Shown: in pieces, positions 53,909 to 63,500 of the stretch
Layout: every line of letters starts with the position of its first letter
How positions within the stretch are numbered: position 1 is the stretch's first letter
Source: Euglena gracilis
Taxonomy: Eukaryota > Euglenida > Euglenophyceae > Euglenales
Assembly (NCBI GenBank): GCA_039621445.1
Contig: CP154955.1
Span: 2,634,619-2,698,618, forward strand
Length of the DNA stretch: 64,000 bases
Reading direction: 5' to 3'
Notes under the pieces: model-generated
Databases searched by the model: none
What the model was told of the DNA's origin: nothing
What the model saw: only the letters and a program-made list of their open reading frames with translations
Made by a program: the position numbers and the translations under genes

Positions 53909-56900
53909 TCAAAAGTATGGGGAATGCGTACCACCGCTATTGCAATCAAGTAGTTGCTCAGGGCACTGTCCCCATGCCAGTTGTCTTGCCAACTCGCGCA
54001 TCAAAGCCATTCCAAGTCCCTGCCATGCACTGGCCTCCACACCCCGCCTCTCCCAGCCGTTATGTTGGCTTGTTTGGAGGCGGATGCATGTGGAGACGAA
54101 TCCTTGGCCTGCTTCACTCATGCCACCGTAGCAGTCCATCACCAGTGGGATAAATGTCCAGCCTCGTCGCTTGCAAGGGTCCCCATACTTGGCAATTTTG
54201 TCTTCTTCCTGTCGAGTGTGCCAATTGTCCACCTGAGCTGGAGGTGACCTGGAGGGTGCTAGTGGGTGTCTGACTGTGACATCAATGGCTGCGGGTCCAT
54301 TTGCGTCAAATCGAGTGATGAAAACATCGCCCGGTCGAGTTCCGTCCTCAGCTTTTTCTTCTCGACGTGCAGGAAAGCCAGCTCGCTGTGCCAGGTTCAG
54401 GACAAAGCTTTGCACTGCCCCGTGCCGCCGAACGAGGTTGTTACGGTGGCAGCAGACGAGGTGGTGGCCGGCTGTGTCAAGTGGGCTCATGCATCGTGGA
54501 CATGCGGGAGAGTGGCTCTCTTCTGTTTTTACCACAGGAGCGCCAAGCGTCCATTGGAGGAGGGCAACAAATTCTTTCGTGGGAACAAGGGTTTTTGTGC
54601 CAGCAGAGGGGACTGCACACGTCCAGGCCATGGCATGAGGCCTTGTTTGGCAGGAAAATCGGATGGCATCGGATCCGGACAGGGAGTTTTGCAGTTTCTT
54701 TTGGCGCAGCATTGAGCAGACGTTCCCCCAGTGTTTCTGTGACACCATTTCTCGTGGTAGTTGGGTGGCACGGGTGGAGTCATCTGTTAAGGCCTGCAGG
54801 GGTTGACCTTCAACACCAACGATCTTCAGCAATGTCAGTGCGGAGTCAAAATCTGGTGGTTTCATATTGCGGATTACGAAGTCCGGAAGTCCCAACAACG
54901 TTTCAGCCCTTTGGAGGAAGTCCAGTTGGGCTGACCACCGTGCAGCGAGTCGGCATTCCTGCGGATCCTTAATTCCTAGTCCCCCCAAACGGGGTGGCAA
55001 GGTGGCCTGTGACCACTGGTTGTCATCAACTGGTCCTGTCATGATGCAACTCAGCGTGTTTCGTAAACAGTGGCTCAGCAATAAGCATTGGTCCCCAGCG
55101 AGCGGCAGTGGTGTTCCCCTCAGTAGGTCATTGACGCGACATGCATCCAAACATTGACGCAGAAGGGTGTACTGGACATGGGCACTTGGCACAAGCTGTA
55201 GGAGATTGCATGCCTTCAGAACCATTTCGACTCGTGGAGCCCAAACAGTGGAGGCGAACGCCCCCCCTGCTGGGTGGCAGACTGGCAGTCCAAGGACCTT
55301 GAGGCCACTTGCTTCAGAATATTCCTGCACCGGAATTTGTTGGAGCGGGGTTGTGTTGGTTGGGAGGCTGGACCATTCCATTCCAAAGGCAGGTCCCCAC
55401 AATCGACACTTGGATATATTCAGGGAAACCCCAATGAGGGGTCCTTCTCGCAGAATGTATCGGACTGCTGTTTCCAGTTGTGCTGGGGTACCCACGAGAT
55501 GGGCATCATCCAAGTACCATGCTTGCCATCCGACCAGCTCACCCACTTTTTCAACAAGATTTTGAACTGCAATTGCGAACGCCGCAGGACCACATGGGTC
55601 ACCTTGTTGCACACCACTTTTGCTGCGAAAGGAGGTTGACCCACAGTACAAAGTGGAATGCTCACTGTAGCAGCTCTCCATCCATGCTGTCATCTCAGGG
55701 CAACGTTCTCGAACAGCGTCCAGCATACCCTCACGGCGCAGGCAGTTGAAGGCATTTGCAAAGTCCAATTGCAACACACCCCAATCCTGAGCACCTGTGT
55801 GATGGAGACAGCCGACAAGCTGCTGAAGTCCAATGGCAACAATGGAACAGGGATCAGAATGGCCAACACCAAATTGTCCAGGCAGACTGTTGCGAACTGC
55901 TGTTCTCACCACTTCCTGTCTCATGATCACTTTTCCTACCAGCCGACGTAGGCATTCGCCCGCTGCTATGGGCCTGGTTCCCTCTTCTTCTGGAGCAGGT
56001 GGGCATTGGTTGCCGAAATCATCGGTGTTTTTGGCTGCTTTCACTTTTCGCAAAGCTGTCAGTCTGGCTGCTGCCATGATTGCCGCAGGTCCTTTTGGCA
56101 AACCATTGTCAATGGTGCGATAACAGAAGGTCGTGAGTTCGTCCAAAAGGTCATCTGCGTGGCAACCTGCATCATGCCCCATCAAACACCGAAGGTGGTC
56201 GGGCCTCAAGCCAGAGGGGCCTGGGGAAGATTCTGGGCCAAAGCTGAAGACTGCCTTTCGCACTATTGTCCGGCGTTGTTGCATGTCTTCCTCAGAAGTG
56301 GCAGCTGGTAGCGAACGTCTCATGGTCGTTGGGCCAAGTCCAGGAGGCGGTTCATGTGGATGCAATTGCCGGAGGCGTTCACGTACCAAGGGGTTGTCGG
56401 GATCTTGAACACCATCGGAAGTCAACAGGTTGCACGCTTTGGATACAGCACCCCTGCCGACCAGTCGTTCTAGTCTGGAGACAAAATCCTCTTTTGTTAC
56501 TTCTTCCTCTTTCGAGGCAGCCAGTCTAGTACGTGGTCTCTTTCGTGCGTTAGTTGCTTCCACTGGAGGAGAAGTGTCCTTCCAACTCTCAAGCGTCGGG
56601 CGGTTTAGGTATTGTCGTGAACGAGCCTGCAGGATGCGGCCAAGCCGTGCCCAGTGACCGCGCGGTGCCAGCACTGCCTTTGGGAAGCACCAAAGGGCGT
56701 GCATGGCTTCCCAGGTGCTTTGTTCGTTCAGGCGGCGCAAGAGTGTGCAATAGACTTCGGCCACTGCTTGGATGGCCCCGCGAGGGATAAGGCTGATTGA
56801 CCCACGGCGATCGTGGGCAATTTCTTCCCAAGTTGGATGAAGGTCAGGGCATGGTCCTGAGAGGGGGTGGGATGCGGCATCAATGTTCATTGCGACGCTG

Positions 56901-57799
56901 TGTGGCAATGGGGCCGAGGCAGAGTTCAAAGGTTGTTCGCTCTGAGCTGGGTCACCCCCAATGAGGTCCAGAAGGAGCTGTTGTAGATTCCGGCCATCTT
57001 GCGAAGAGGTTTCCAAGAGTGGGGCAAGGGTGGGTGGGACCGAGGCAGTTGCCATCAAGAAGCCGACAGCCCTTGCCGGGTCCTCGCTGAAGTCAATTTC
57101 AGTCTGTGGGGGTACTGCGGGGCCTGGGTTTGGCTGAATGTCACCACAGGACAAAATTCCTTCCCCGCGCCCCAAGCGACGGTGGTGACCGGTGCAAGTA
57201 CTGGGGTTTTGGCGCTTCTTGGTGGGCATGCGTTTGGGCCAGCTATCCCTTTCCCTTTGAAACTCCAGTTCCGGGGGTCTGCAGGAAATGGGGGTTTGGG
57301 GCTCTGGGGTTATTTCGTTTGCGTGGAGGAGGGTGCGCCTGGCAGCTTTTGGGGAAACAGAGGCTTTGACTTTCTGTGTCGTTTTGGCGGCTTTCAGCAA
57401 ATTGGGCCTGGCAGTTTTGAGCAAAATGGAACCACGGGTTTGCAGGGCACTTTTTGGTTCCGAAAACTGCAGAGTGGGTTTTGGGGAAACAGGGGAACAG
57501 TATCTGACAGTTTTGGGGCTCCATGTCAGCAGAACCAGCTTGGGACCATGGGGGTTTTGGGTGCCTGGTGGGTTGGTGGGTGGGGGTGTGGATGCTGCAA
57601 CTTGAAATGAGTGCAGAAGTTTTTCCATTGTCAGGTGAGCAAGTGCACACAAAAGGAAGAAGGACAAAAAGGTGTCACAGGGGGGCCTTTGCAGGCCCAG
57701 GGCCTTTACAGGCCACTGGAGCAAAATGGTGTTGGAGGGGGGCCTTTGCAGGCCCAGGGCCTTTGCAGGCCACTGGGGCAAAATGGTGCAACAGACCAA
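53909..57799 (-). CDS. Non-LTR retrotransposon polyprotein (RT + RLE) with 2A-like motif
   Basis: Intact 1296-codon ORF. Residues 1-57 are read from upstream repeats (GLQRPP twice), so Met58 (57628) is the likelier start. Residues 210-227 read GRGEGILSCGDIQPNPGP, matching the 2A ribosome-skipping pattern DxExNPGP except Gln for Glu. Reverse transcriptase follows: SPGPSGLRPDHL, LQLDFANAFN (about residue 680), GVQQGDPCGPAAFA (about 730) and the catalytic box YLDD at 762-765 (YADD/FADD in most LINEs). The C-terminus has a zinc knuckle CPRC...HHLVCC (about 1096-1115). A restriction-like endonuclease follows, with RPGD (about 1151), AAIDVTVRHP (about 1170), KYGDPCKRRGW and VMDCYGGM, which is the arrangement known in R2/NeSL/HERO-type elements. 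No apurinic-type endonuclease is visible. Product: target-primed reverse transcription machinery. Confidence 0.92.
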   Translation of the reverse strand: MVCCTILPQWPAKALGLQRPPSNTILLQWPVKALGLQRPPCDTFLSFFLLCALAHLTMEKLLHSFQVAASTPPPTNPPGTQNPHGPKLVLLTWSPKTVRYCSPVSPKPTLQFSEPKSALQTRGSILLKTARPNLLKAAKTTQKVKASVSPKAARRTLLHANEITPEPQTPISCRPPELEFQRERDSWPKRMPTKKRQNPSTCTGHHRRLGRGEGILSCGDIQPNPGPAVPPQTEIDFSEDPARAVGFLMATASVPPTLAPLLETSSQDGRNLQQLLLDLIGGDPAQSEQPLNSASAPLPHSVAMNIDAASHPLSGPCPDLHPTWEEIAHDRRGSISLIPRGAIQAVAEVYCTLLRRLNEQSTWEAMHALWCFPKAVLAPRGHWARLGRILQARSRQYLNRPTLESWKDTSPPVEATNARKRPRTRLAASKEEEVTKEDFVSRLERLVGRGAVSKACNLLTSDGVQDPDNPLVRERLRQLHPHEPPPGLGPTTMRRSLPAATSEEDMQQRRTIVRKAVFSFGPESSPGPSGLRPDHLRCLMGHDAGCHADDLLDELTTFCYRTIDNGLPKGPAAIMAAARLTALRKVKAAKNTDDFGNQCPPAPEEEGTRPIAAGECLRRLVGKVIMRQEVVRTAVRNSLPGQFGVGHSDPCSIVAIGLQQLVGCLHHTGAQDWGVLQLDFANAFNCLRREGMLDAVRERCPEMTAWMESCYSEHSTLYCGSTSFRSKSGVQQGDPCGPAAFAIAVQNLVEKVGELVGWQAWYLDDAHLVGTPAQLETAVRYILREGPLIGVSLNISKCRLWGPAFGMEWSSLPTNTTPLQQIPVQEYSEASGLKVLGLPVCHPAGGAFASTVWAPRVEMVLKACNLLQLVPSAHVQYTLLRQCLDACRVNDLLRGTPLPLAGDQCLLLSHCLRNTLSCIMTGPVDDNQWSQATLPPRLGGLGIKDPQECRLAARWSAQLDFLQRAETLLGLPDFVIRNMKPPDFDSALTLLKIVGVEGQPLQALTDDSTRATQLPREMVSQKHWGNVCSMLRQKKLQNSLSGSDAIRFSCQTRPHAMAWTCAVPSAGTKTLVPTKEFVALLQWTLGAPVVKTEESHSPACPRCMSPLDTAGHHLVCCHRNNLVRRHGAVQSFVLNLAQRAGFPARREEKAEDGTRPGDVFITRFDANGPAAIDVTVRHPLAPSRSPPAQVDNWHTRQEEDKIAKYGDPCKRRGWTFIPLVMDCYGGMSEAGQGFVSTCIRLQTSQHNGWERRGVEASAWQGLGMALMRELARQLAWGQCPEQLLDCNSGGTHSPYF
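57119..57175 (-). other. 2A-like ribosome-skipping motif
   Basis: Codons for GRGEGILSCGDIQPNPGP end at about 57119. The Gly-Pro break point of 2A peptides would lie between residues 226 and 227. It would separate a basic N-terminal protein of about 170-225 residues from the RT-RLE protein. Confidence 0.6.
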
Positions 57800-58290
57800 A
57801 ATGGTGTCACAGGGGGCCTTTGCAGGCCCAGTGACTTTGCAGGATGGGGTAAAACGGTGTCAATGAGGGGTTGGGGTGGCACAATGTTTTTAACTGTCAA
57901 GTCAAAACTGCTGCAAAATGTGTCACTGAGGGGTTGGGGTGGCACAATGTTTTTCACTGTCAAGTCAAAACTGCTGCAAAATGTGTCACTGAGGGGTTGG
58001 GGTGGCAGAATGTTTTTCAATGTCAAGTCAAAACTGCTGCAAAATGAAGTTTGGGATGCAATGCATAACACAGAAAGGAAGACACTGGAGCTGAAAGTGG
58101 CACTTAATGGTTGGCAGATGGGGGGCCTTTGCAGGCCCATGATGAGGGGCCTTTGCAGGCCCAGATGGGGGGGCCTTTGCAGGCCCAGATGAGGGGGCCT
58201 TTGCAGGCCCAGATGGGGGGGCCTTTGCAGGCCCAGATGAGGGGGCCTTTGCAGGCCCAGATGAGGGGGCCTTTGCAGGCCCATAAGTTG
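57676..58290. repeat. LINE upstream monomer arrays
   Basis: Upstream of the minus-strand LINE. Four to five GGGCCTTTGCAGGCC-bearing units at 57676-57850. Then three 63-bp units (starting 57864, 57927, 57990; TGAGGGGTTGGGGTGGCA). Then seven units of about 24 bp at 58121-58284 (GGGGGCCTTTGCAGGCCCAGAT). GGGCCT-TTGC-AGGCCC in each unit is a perfect hairpin. The position matches the promoter-monomer arrays known at the 5' end of some L1 elements, so a promoter role is inferred. Confidence 0.7.
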
Positions 58291-58354
58291 CCACCAGGGC
58301 TGAGCAGCCCAGTACGCCACTGACGACAGCATGTCCAGCTGCAGCAGTACACCA

Positions 58355-58500
58355 GTACCAGCTTCTGCCTGCACCAGCAGGACTTCTTGTGTTGCACCAC
58401 CAGGAGTTCCTCTGCCTGCACCACCAGGACTGCAAGGCTACTTCTGCCTGCACCAGCAGGACTTCAGGACTGCTTCTGCCTGCACCAGCAGGACTTGTGG
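58355..58500. repeat. CTGCCTGCACCAGCAGGACTT minisatellite
   Basis: Four to five units of CTTCTGCCTGCACCAGCAGG separated by variants. It could be the 5'-most part of the LINE leader. Confidence 0.8.
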
Positions 58501-58692
58501 GTGACTCTCAATGGCAATTGAACTCTTGACTTGGATACTTGAACCCACCAGGGGCTTTCAATTGTCCGCCATGTATTATGCGAAAAAAAATAGACACTCA
58601 GAAAGTACTACTTGTTCGTTAGTAAGGGAACTCTTAATTGCAAACGCTTCTTTAGTCGCGAGAAAATTCTTCCCTCCTCTGTCCAAGCAAAC

Positions 58693-58748
58693 CGGTGGTG
58701 GGGCGAACCGAATTCACCGACCAGTGGCGCTGCCTTCTGAATTTCAAG
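58693..58748 (+). repeat. ACCGACCAGTGGCACAGCC repeat, copy 4
   Basis: GGTGGTGGGGCGAACCGAAT, TCACCGACCAGTGGCGCTGC, CTTCTGAATTTCAAG. The most diverged copy at its right end. Confidence 0.7.
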
Positions 58749-58910
58749 TTTCCCTCCTCTGTGTGGAGGATGCCTCCAACCATGGTGAGTCCCAGCCTCC
58801 ACCACAGACCACACCCAAAACAGGCAAAGCCAAGACCTCTCCCCCACACCAAACTGACTCCAAACCTTGCCTTCCAATCTTATTTTGTTTTATTCAGACT
58901 CTCTCCCAAG

Positions 58911-59075
58911 ATGTCGCATCAGGAAACGGCAGCCTTGCTGAAGTCTCACTGCACGATCAATGTGCCCGATGAAACAAGCATGCTATGGGTTCAGAGGGCT
59001 TTGTTAAGTGCATTCCCTGTGCAGGTGCTTCAAAGAGTTGCCTTCTGTCTAAGATCATTCGTGCGACTGGTGTAG
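58911..59075 (+). CDS. Possible small ORF or exon, unrecognised
   Basis: ATG at 58911 reading SHQETAALLKSHCTINVPDE and SMLWVQRALLSAFPVQ. CAG|GTGCTT follows, so it could be an exon; otherwise it ends at TAG 59073-59075. AATAAAG lies at 59125. No known domain. Confidence 0.25.
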   Translation: MSHQETAALLKSHCTINVPDETSMLWVQRALLSAFPVQVLQRVAFCLRSFVRLV

Positions 59076-59339
59076 CCTGCATTTGCCTTGGCTCTGCTTC
59101 CATTTTCAGGTTTGCCCCTCCTCAATAAAGAAAAGACAGGGACCCATATGCTGTGTTGGGACACCACCGGAGGGAAGCATCCCAATCCTCACCCAAATTC
59201 CTAACACTCACACCACTGCTAACGTGAAATCTGGGTCCCTGGCAGGGTTGATGGTTTTTTTTGCTTTTTTGGAAAACTGTTTTTTATTTTGAAAAACACG
59301 GAGGAACCGAATGAATCTATGGCTCTGGCCTTTGGTCGG

Positions 59340-59690
59340 CCAGGGACAACAGCGGGGGGGGGGGTAGATTTCAGCGGGGGGGGGGGGAAGATCCTGGGGG
59401 GGGGGGAGGGGGGGTCGACCATGGTCGCTCTCGGTCGCCCTCGGTCGCCCTCGGTTGTGGGGGGGTCGATGTCAAAATGTGCGCTACATGCAAAATTTGC
59501 GCAACATACAAGCAAAAGGAGTTACACACATAAAGGGATTTTTTTTTATCAGGGCCGGAACAGTTGCGCACGGCGCTACATGCAAAAAAGGCGAAAAAAA
59601 ACTCAGTAGGAATCACCCATAGCGACCGAGAGCGACCATGGTCGACCCCACTACCCCCCCCCCCCAGGCCAGATCTGGGAGCCGGGGGGA
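59340..59690. mobile_element. Foldback-type element, copy 2 of the 51.7 kb core
   Basis: The reverse complement matches 51770-51935: GGTCGCTATGGGTGATTCCT, GCGCAACTGTTCCGGCCCTG, AAAAAAAAATCCCTTTATGT, GTATGTTGCGC and ATTTTGACATCGACC. It is flanked by CGACCATGGTCG palindromes and G/C runs, then by CAGGCCAGATCTGGGAG. Confidence 0.7.
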
Positions 59691-59859
59691 GGGGGGCGTT
59701 CCCGAAGAGCCGCCCAACAAGGGATTTGGTCATTTGGCCTTTTCTGACCCTTAATTTGACCCCATCAACAGGATTAGGAAAAAAAAACGATAGTTTCAAA
59801 GAATGGCAATTCACCTGGGGGGCAAAATTGCGAGTGGGCGGGCGGATTGGGCCTGACCC

Positions 59860-60195
59860 CCCCAGGCTGTATTTTAGTCGGGTGCCGCCCCCACCCGGGG
59901 GGGGGGGGGGGTGCCTGCCTGGGCAGGCACCCAAAGGCACTCCAAATCCGCCCCCCCCCCGGGGGGGGGGGTAGGGCACACAGCCAAAAGTGCCCTAGCA
60001 CAACCCCGGCGCCTTCGGCCAAAAATGGCCTATTTTCAAAGGAATGTGCCCGGGCACAGGCCTAAATCCGACCCCCCCCCCCCCGGGGGGGGGGGGTAGT
60101 GCCTGCCGGGGCAGGCACTCCGCGCCCCCCCCCCCCCCCCCGGGGTTGGTAAAAAAGCAGCCTGACCCCCCCCCCCCCGGGTGGGGCACCGTGGG
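59860..60195. repeat. C-run/G-run junctions and GTGCCTGCC palindromes
   Basis: Five C4-18/G2-16 junctions (59895, 59955, 60075, 60130, 60175) with TGCCTGCCTGGGCAGGCACC and TGCCTGCCGGGGCAGGCACT between them. Confidence 0.8.
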
Positions 60196-60299
60196 TCAAG
60201 TTTTTGCCTGGCCGACGGCCGGGCCGGAAGAAAAAGTTGAGTGTTTTCGGCCGATTTTGGTTTTGTCCAGTTGGGCAGCTTTTTGGGGCAGCTGGTAAC

Positions 60300-60920
60300 C
60301 TGAAGGGGTCCGCCCCTAAAGGAATTTCATGGAGAAACTTCACTGGTGAAGTTCACCGGTGAAGTTCACCGGTAAAGTTCATCCATGAATTTCCAATGAA
60401 GAGGGGGGGAGGTTAGGCAGGGGTGGGGGGGGGGGCTGTGGACCCCCCCGGTGAAGTTCACCGGTGAGCATTCACCGGGGGGCAGGGGGGGGGCACTTTC
60501 GGCGGTGAAGTTCACCAGTGAAGTTCACCGGTGAACTTCACCATTTTGATGGTTGGGGGTGAAATTTTCAGGGGTAAAATTTTGATCCTTTCCTCTCAAA
60601 ATGGTCATTTTGAGGTTGATGCTTCATGGAATTTTATCGAAATTTCCGAAAACTTGCCCAAAATGCCATTTTTGGCCATTTTTGGCCAAAAAAAGTGCTC
60701 TCTTGGTGAACTTCACCGGTGAAGTTCACCGATGGGTTAGGCAGAGGGGGGGGGGGAGGGGGTCCGGGACCCCACGGTGAACTTTCAAACGGTGAACTTC
60801 ACCATAGGGGGGGGGGAGGGGGGTCAAAATGATCAAAGTCTACTGCCTGATCTCCGGGGGGTGGGGGTGCCCGAAAAACCCAAAGTTCACCGCCTGATCT
60901 CCCCCCTAATTGCCCCCCCC
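60300..60920. repeat. GTTCACC-family element, long copy 1
   Basis: GGTGAAGTTCACCGGTGAAG and GAACTTCACCGGTGAAGTTC (a perfect palindrome) recur, with GGTTAGGCAG, GGTTGATGCTTCATGGAATT and CTACTGCCTGATCTCC landmarks. Copy 2 (62380-62810) is in the same orientation and follows the same order. Confidence 0.8.
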
Positions 60921-61367
60921 CCCCCCAATTGGCTAATTGGAGGTCTCGTTAACGGCCCATCAGCCAATTAGGGGGTGTCAGGCTCATTGGCCATTGGCTG
61001 AGGTAACCCCCCCCCAATTTCCCCCCCCCCGATTTGCTAATTGGGGGCCCGAAGGAGCCCGGCCATTAAAGCCAAATAGGGGGGGTGAGGGTATTGTGCG
61101 ACGCACACAAGAGCACTATTGGGGGGTGACACTGTCGGGGGGGGGGGTCAACAAAATTCTTTTAGAACCAGCCAGCCGGGTCCCTTGGCAGGGGGCATGG
61201 GACACTTTGGGGGTGCCCAGGGGACTTTTTTTTTTGCCTGAAATTGGCAGTTTTTTTTTGATATTCTTGCAGTTTCAATTTTTTGATTTTCGGCACCTGG
61301 ATTGACCCCAGTCGGACCAGTTCCATTCCTTGCCCTGGGGGTGTATGTTCGCGTTCGCAAGACAACT

Positions 61368-61905
61368 GCCACCAAATTTTCACAAGTCGGATCACCCAGC
61401 AGGATTTAGGGTACTTGTCTGTTATCGTACGACGGACCCCCCCCTTTTGGTTATGGTACGACACCCATTTTTTGGGTTGTTTTAGGGTTATGTAAAGGAA
61501 TAGGGTTAGGTGCGCACATGCATGTTGCGCTACATGGCCACGTTGCGCTCCATGGCCACGTTGCGCTACATGGCCATGGAGAACGTGGCCATGTAGCGCA
61601 ACAGGGACATGTGCGCACCTAACCCTACTCCTTCAAATAACCCCATCATGCGCTACATGGCCACGTTGCGCTCCATGGCCATGTTGCGCAACATGGCCAT
61701 GGAGCGCAACGTGGCCATGTAGCGCAACGTAGCGTGTGCGCACCTAACCCTACTCCATCAATAACCCCATAATAACCCAAAAAAAGGGCGTCGTACCATA
61801 ACCAAAAGGGGGGGGGTCCGTCGTACGATAACAGACAAGTACCGGATTTAGCAGGATTTTCTGTTCCTTTGGGCAGGGCAACCGACTTGTGAAATTTTGG
61901 TGGCA
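61368..61905. mobile_element. Foldback element with ATGGCCA core
   Basis: Long inverted repeat: 61368-61520 versus 61735-61905, sharing CCACCAAATTTTCACAAGTC, GTACTTGTCTGTTATCGTAC, GACGGACCCCCCC, TTGGTTATGGTACGAC and GGGTTAGGTGCGCAC. Between them, GTTGCGCTACATGGCCAC and GTTGCGCTCCATGGCCA units alternate in both orientations with a GAACGTGGCCATGTAGCGC complement. It has no coding capacity. Confidence 0.8.
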
Positions 61906-62379
61906 GCCATCCAGCAAACAAGTTGAGCAACCCGTGGACTTTTTGCTTTTTTTTTGTCCAATTTTGACCCAGCTGTGAACTGACCCCCCTCCCCTTGGTG
62001 TGGGGTTGTTTTCCCCTGGGCGTGTCCCTTGGTGATCAGCAAATGTGCAGACCCGCTGTTGTTTTAATTTCTTGTTCCACAGTGGAGTTGGATGTGCAGC
62101 TGGGCTGGATGTTTGCGTCTTCCAACCAACTGCTCCCCAGCAACTCTTCTCTGTCCCGGTGTGTGCTGCTTGACAACTGTCTTGGCATCGAAAACATTTG
62201 AAAAATTCTCTGGCATCTTGGCAAAGCTTGCGCTCACAGGTTCGCAAATCCCACCGGGGGGTTTTTGACCCCAAAACCTGCCAAAGATGCCCATTTTGAG
62301 ATTTTTTTTTGGATTTTGGAATGAATTCATTCATGCTCCCATTTCCATCTCGGCGCCCGGAGGAGTTTTTTTTTCCCCA

Positions 62380-62810
62380 GACAGGGGAGGTTAGGCAGTA
62401 CAGGGGGGGGGGGCTGCGGACCCCCCCTGGTGAACGTTCACCGGTGAACGTTCACCGGGGGGGGGTACTTTCGGCGGTGAAGTTCACCAGTGAAGTTCAC
62501 CGGTGAACTTCACCGCTTTGATGGTTAGGGGTGAAATTTTCATGGGTGAAATTTTGCTCCTTTCCTCTCAAAATGGTCATTTTGAGGTTGATGCTTCATG
62601 GAATTTTATCGAAATTCCTGAAAACTTGCCCAAAATGTCATTTTTGGCCTTTTTTGGCCAAAAGTGCTCTCTGAACTTCACCGGTGAAGTTCACCGATGG
62701 GTTAGGCAGAGGGGGGGAGGGGGTCCGGGACCCCCCGGTGAACTTTCAAACGGTGAACTTCACCATAGGGGGGGGGAATGACCAAAGTCTACTGCCTGAT
62801 CTCCAGGGGG
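62380..62810. repeat. GTTCACC-family element, long copy 2
   Basis: Parallel to 60390-60870, with small indels in the G/C runs. Confidence 0.8.
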
Positions 62811-63219
62811 GTTCGGTTGGTTTTTTTTCCCGGGGGGGGGGGTCCAATTGTTGGCTTTTTTCCAGTTTCTGGTAAAATGTCAAATGAGTGGACCCCCTGA
62901 GGTCCTTTGTTACGCAAAAGTCTCAACTCATGGACCTCTTGGGAACACACCAAGCCTTGACCTATGACCAGGTTTTTAAAGTGTTCAGCTCTTAACGGTG
63001 AAAGAGAGCACAAATGGGGGGGGGGTTGTTTGTCGGTCCGGTTTGCTTCAATGTATTTTGCTTCAATGTTGGTCCAAATCGCCCTCGACAACACAGTATT
63101 GCACCATTTCTTCTCTTTTCCTCAATCCATCCCCTTGCCGCAGAGATCTGTGGCCATCAGGAATTCCCTGACTGGCAAGACATTTGTGTTGTCCAGGATC
63201 CTTTTTCCCCAGGCCCACC

Positions 63220-63500
63220 CCCGCTCGGGGTGGGTGGGTGGTGGGTGGTGGGTCTGGGGCTGAGCGCCCCCTCCCCCGACGGAGCAAGTCAGAGCGGAGC
63301 TTACCACAGGCCAACTGTTCTGTTATTTTGCTGTTGGAGGGTGGGGGGTGGGGGTTGGGGGCAGCCCACCCCCACCCATCCGTTTGCCTGACTAAGTTCA
63401 TAAGACGTTTACCTGTGGCCATCCTTGCCTTGCACACTCAAAGCTGTGTTGTTATTGGAGGGTGGGGGGGTCTGAGGGGTGGGGTGGCAGCCCGCCCACA
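63220..63500. repeat. GGTGGGTGGTGGG-rich and duplicated GGAGGGTGGGG unit
   Basis: GGGTGGGTGGGTGGTGGGTGG at 63228-63254. Then GTTATT...GGAGGGTGGGG...GGCAGCCC at 63320-63370 is repeated at 63450-63495. The remainder to 64000 is T/C-rich with no gene. Confidence 0.6.

Noticed and set aside
57629-57799. Residues 1-57 of the LINE ORF as a functional leader
   Set aside because: They are encoded by the upstream GGGCCTTTGCAGGCCC monomers (GLQRPP repeats). Met58 is a better start.
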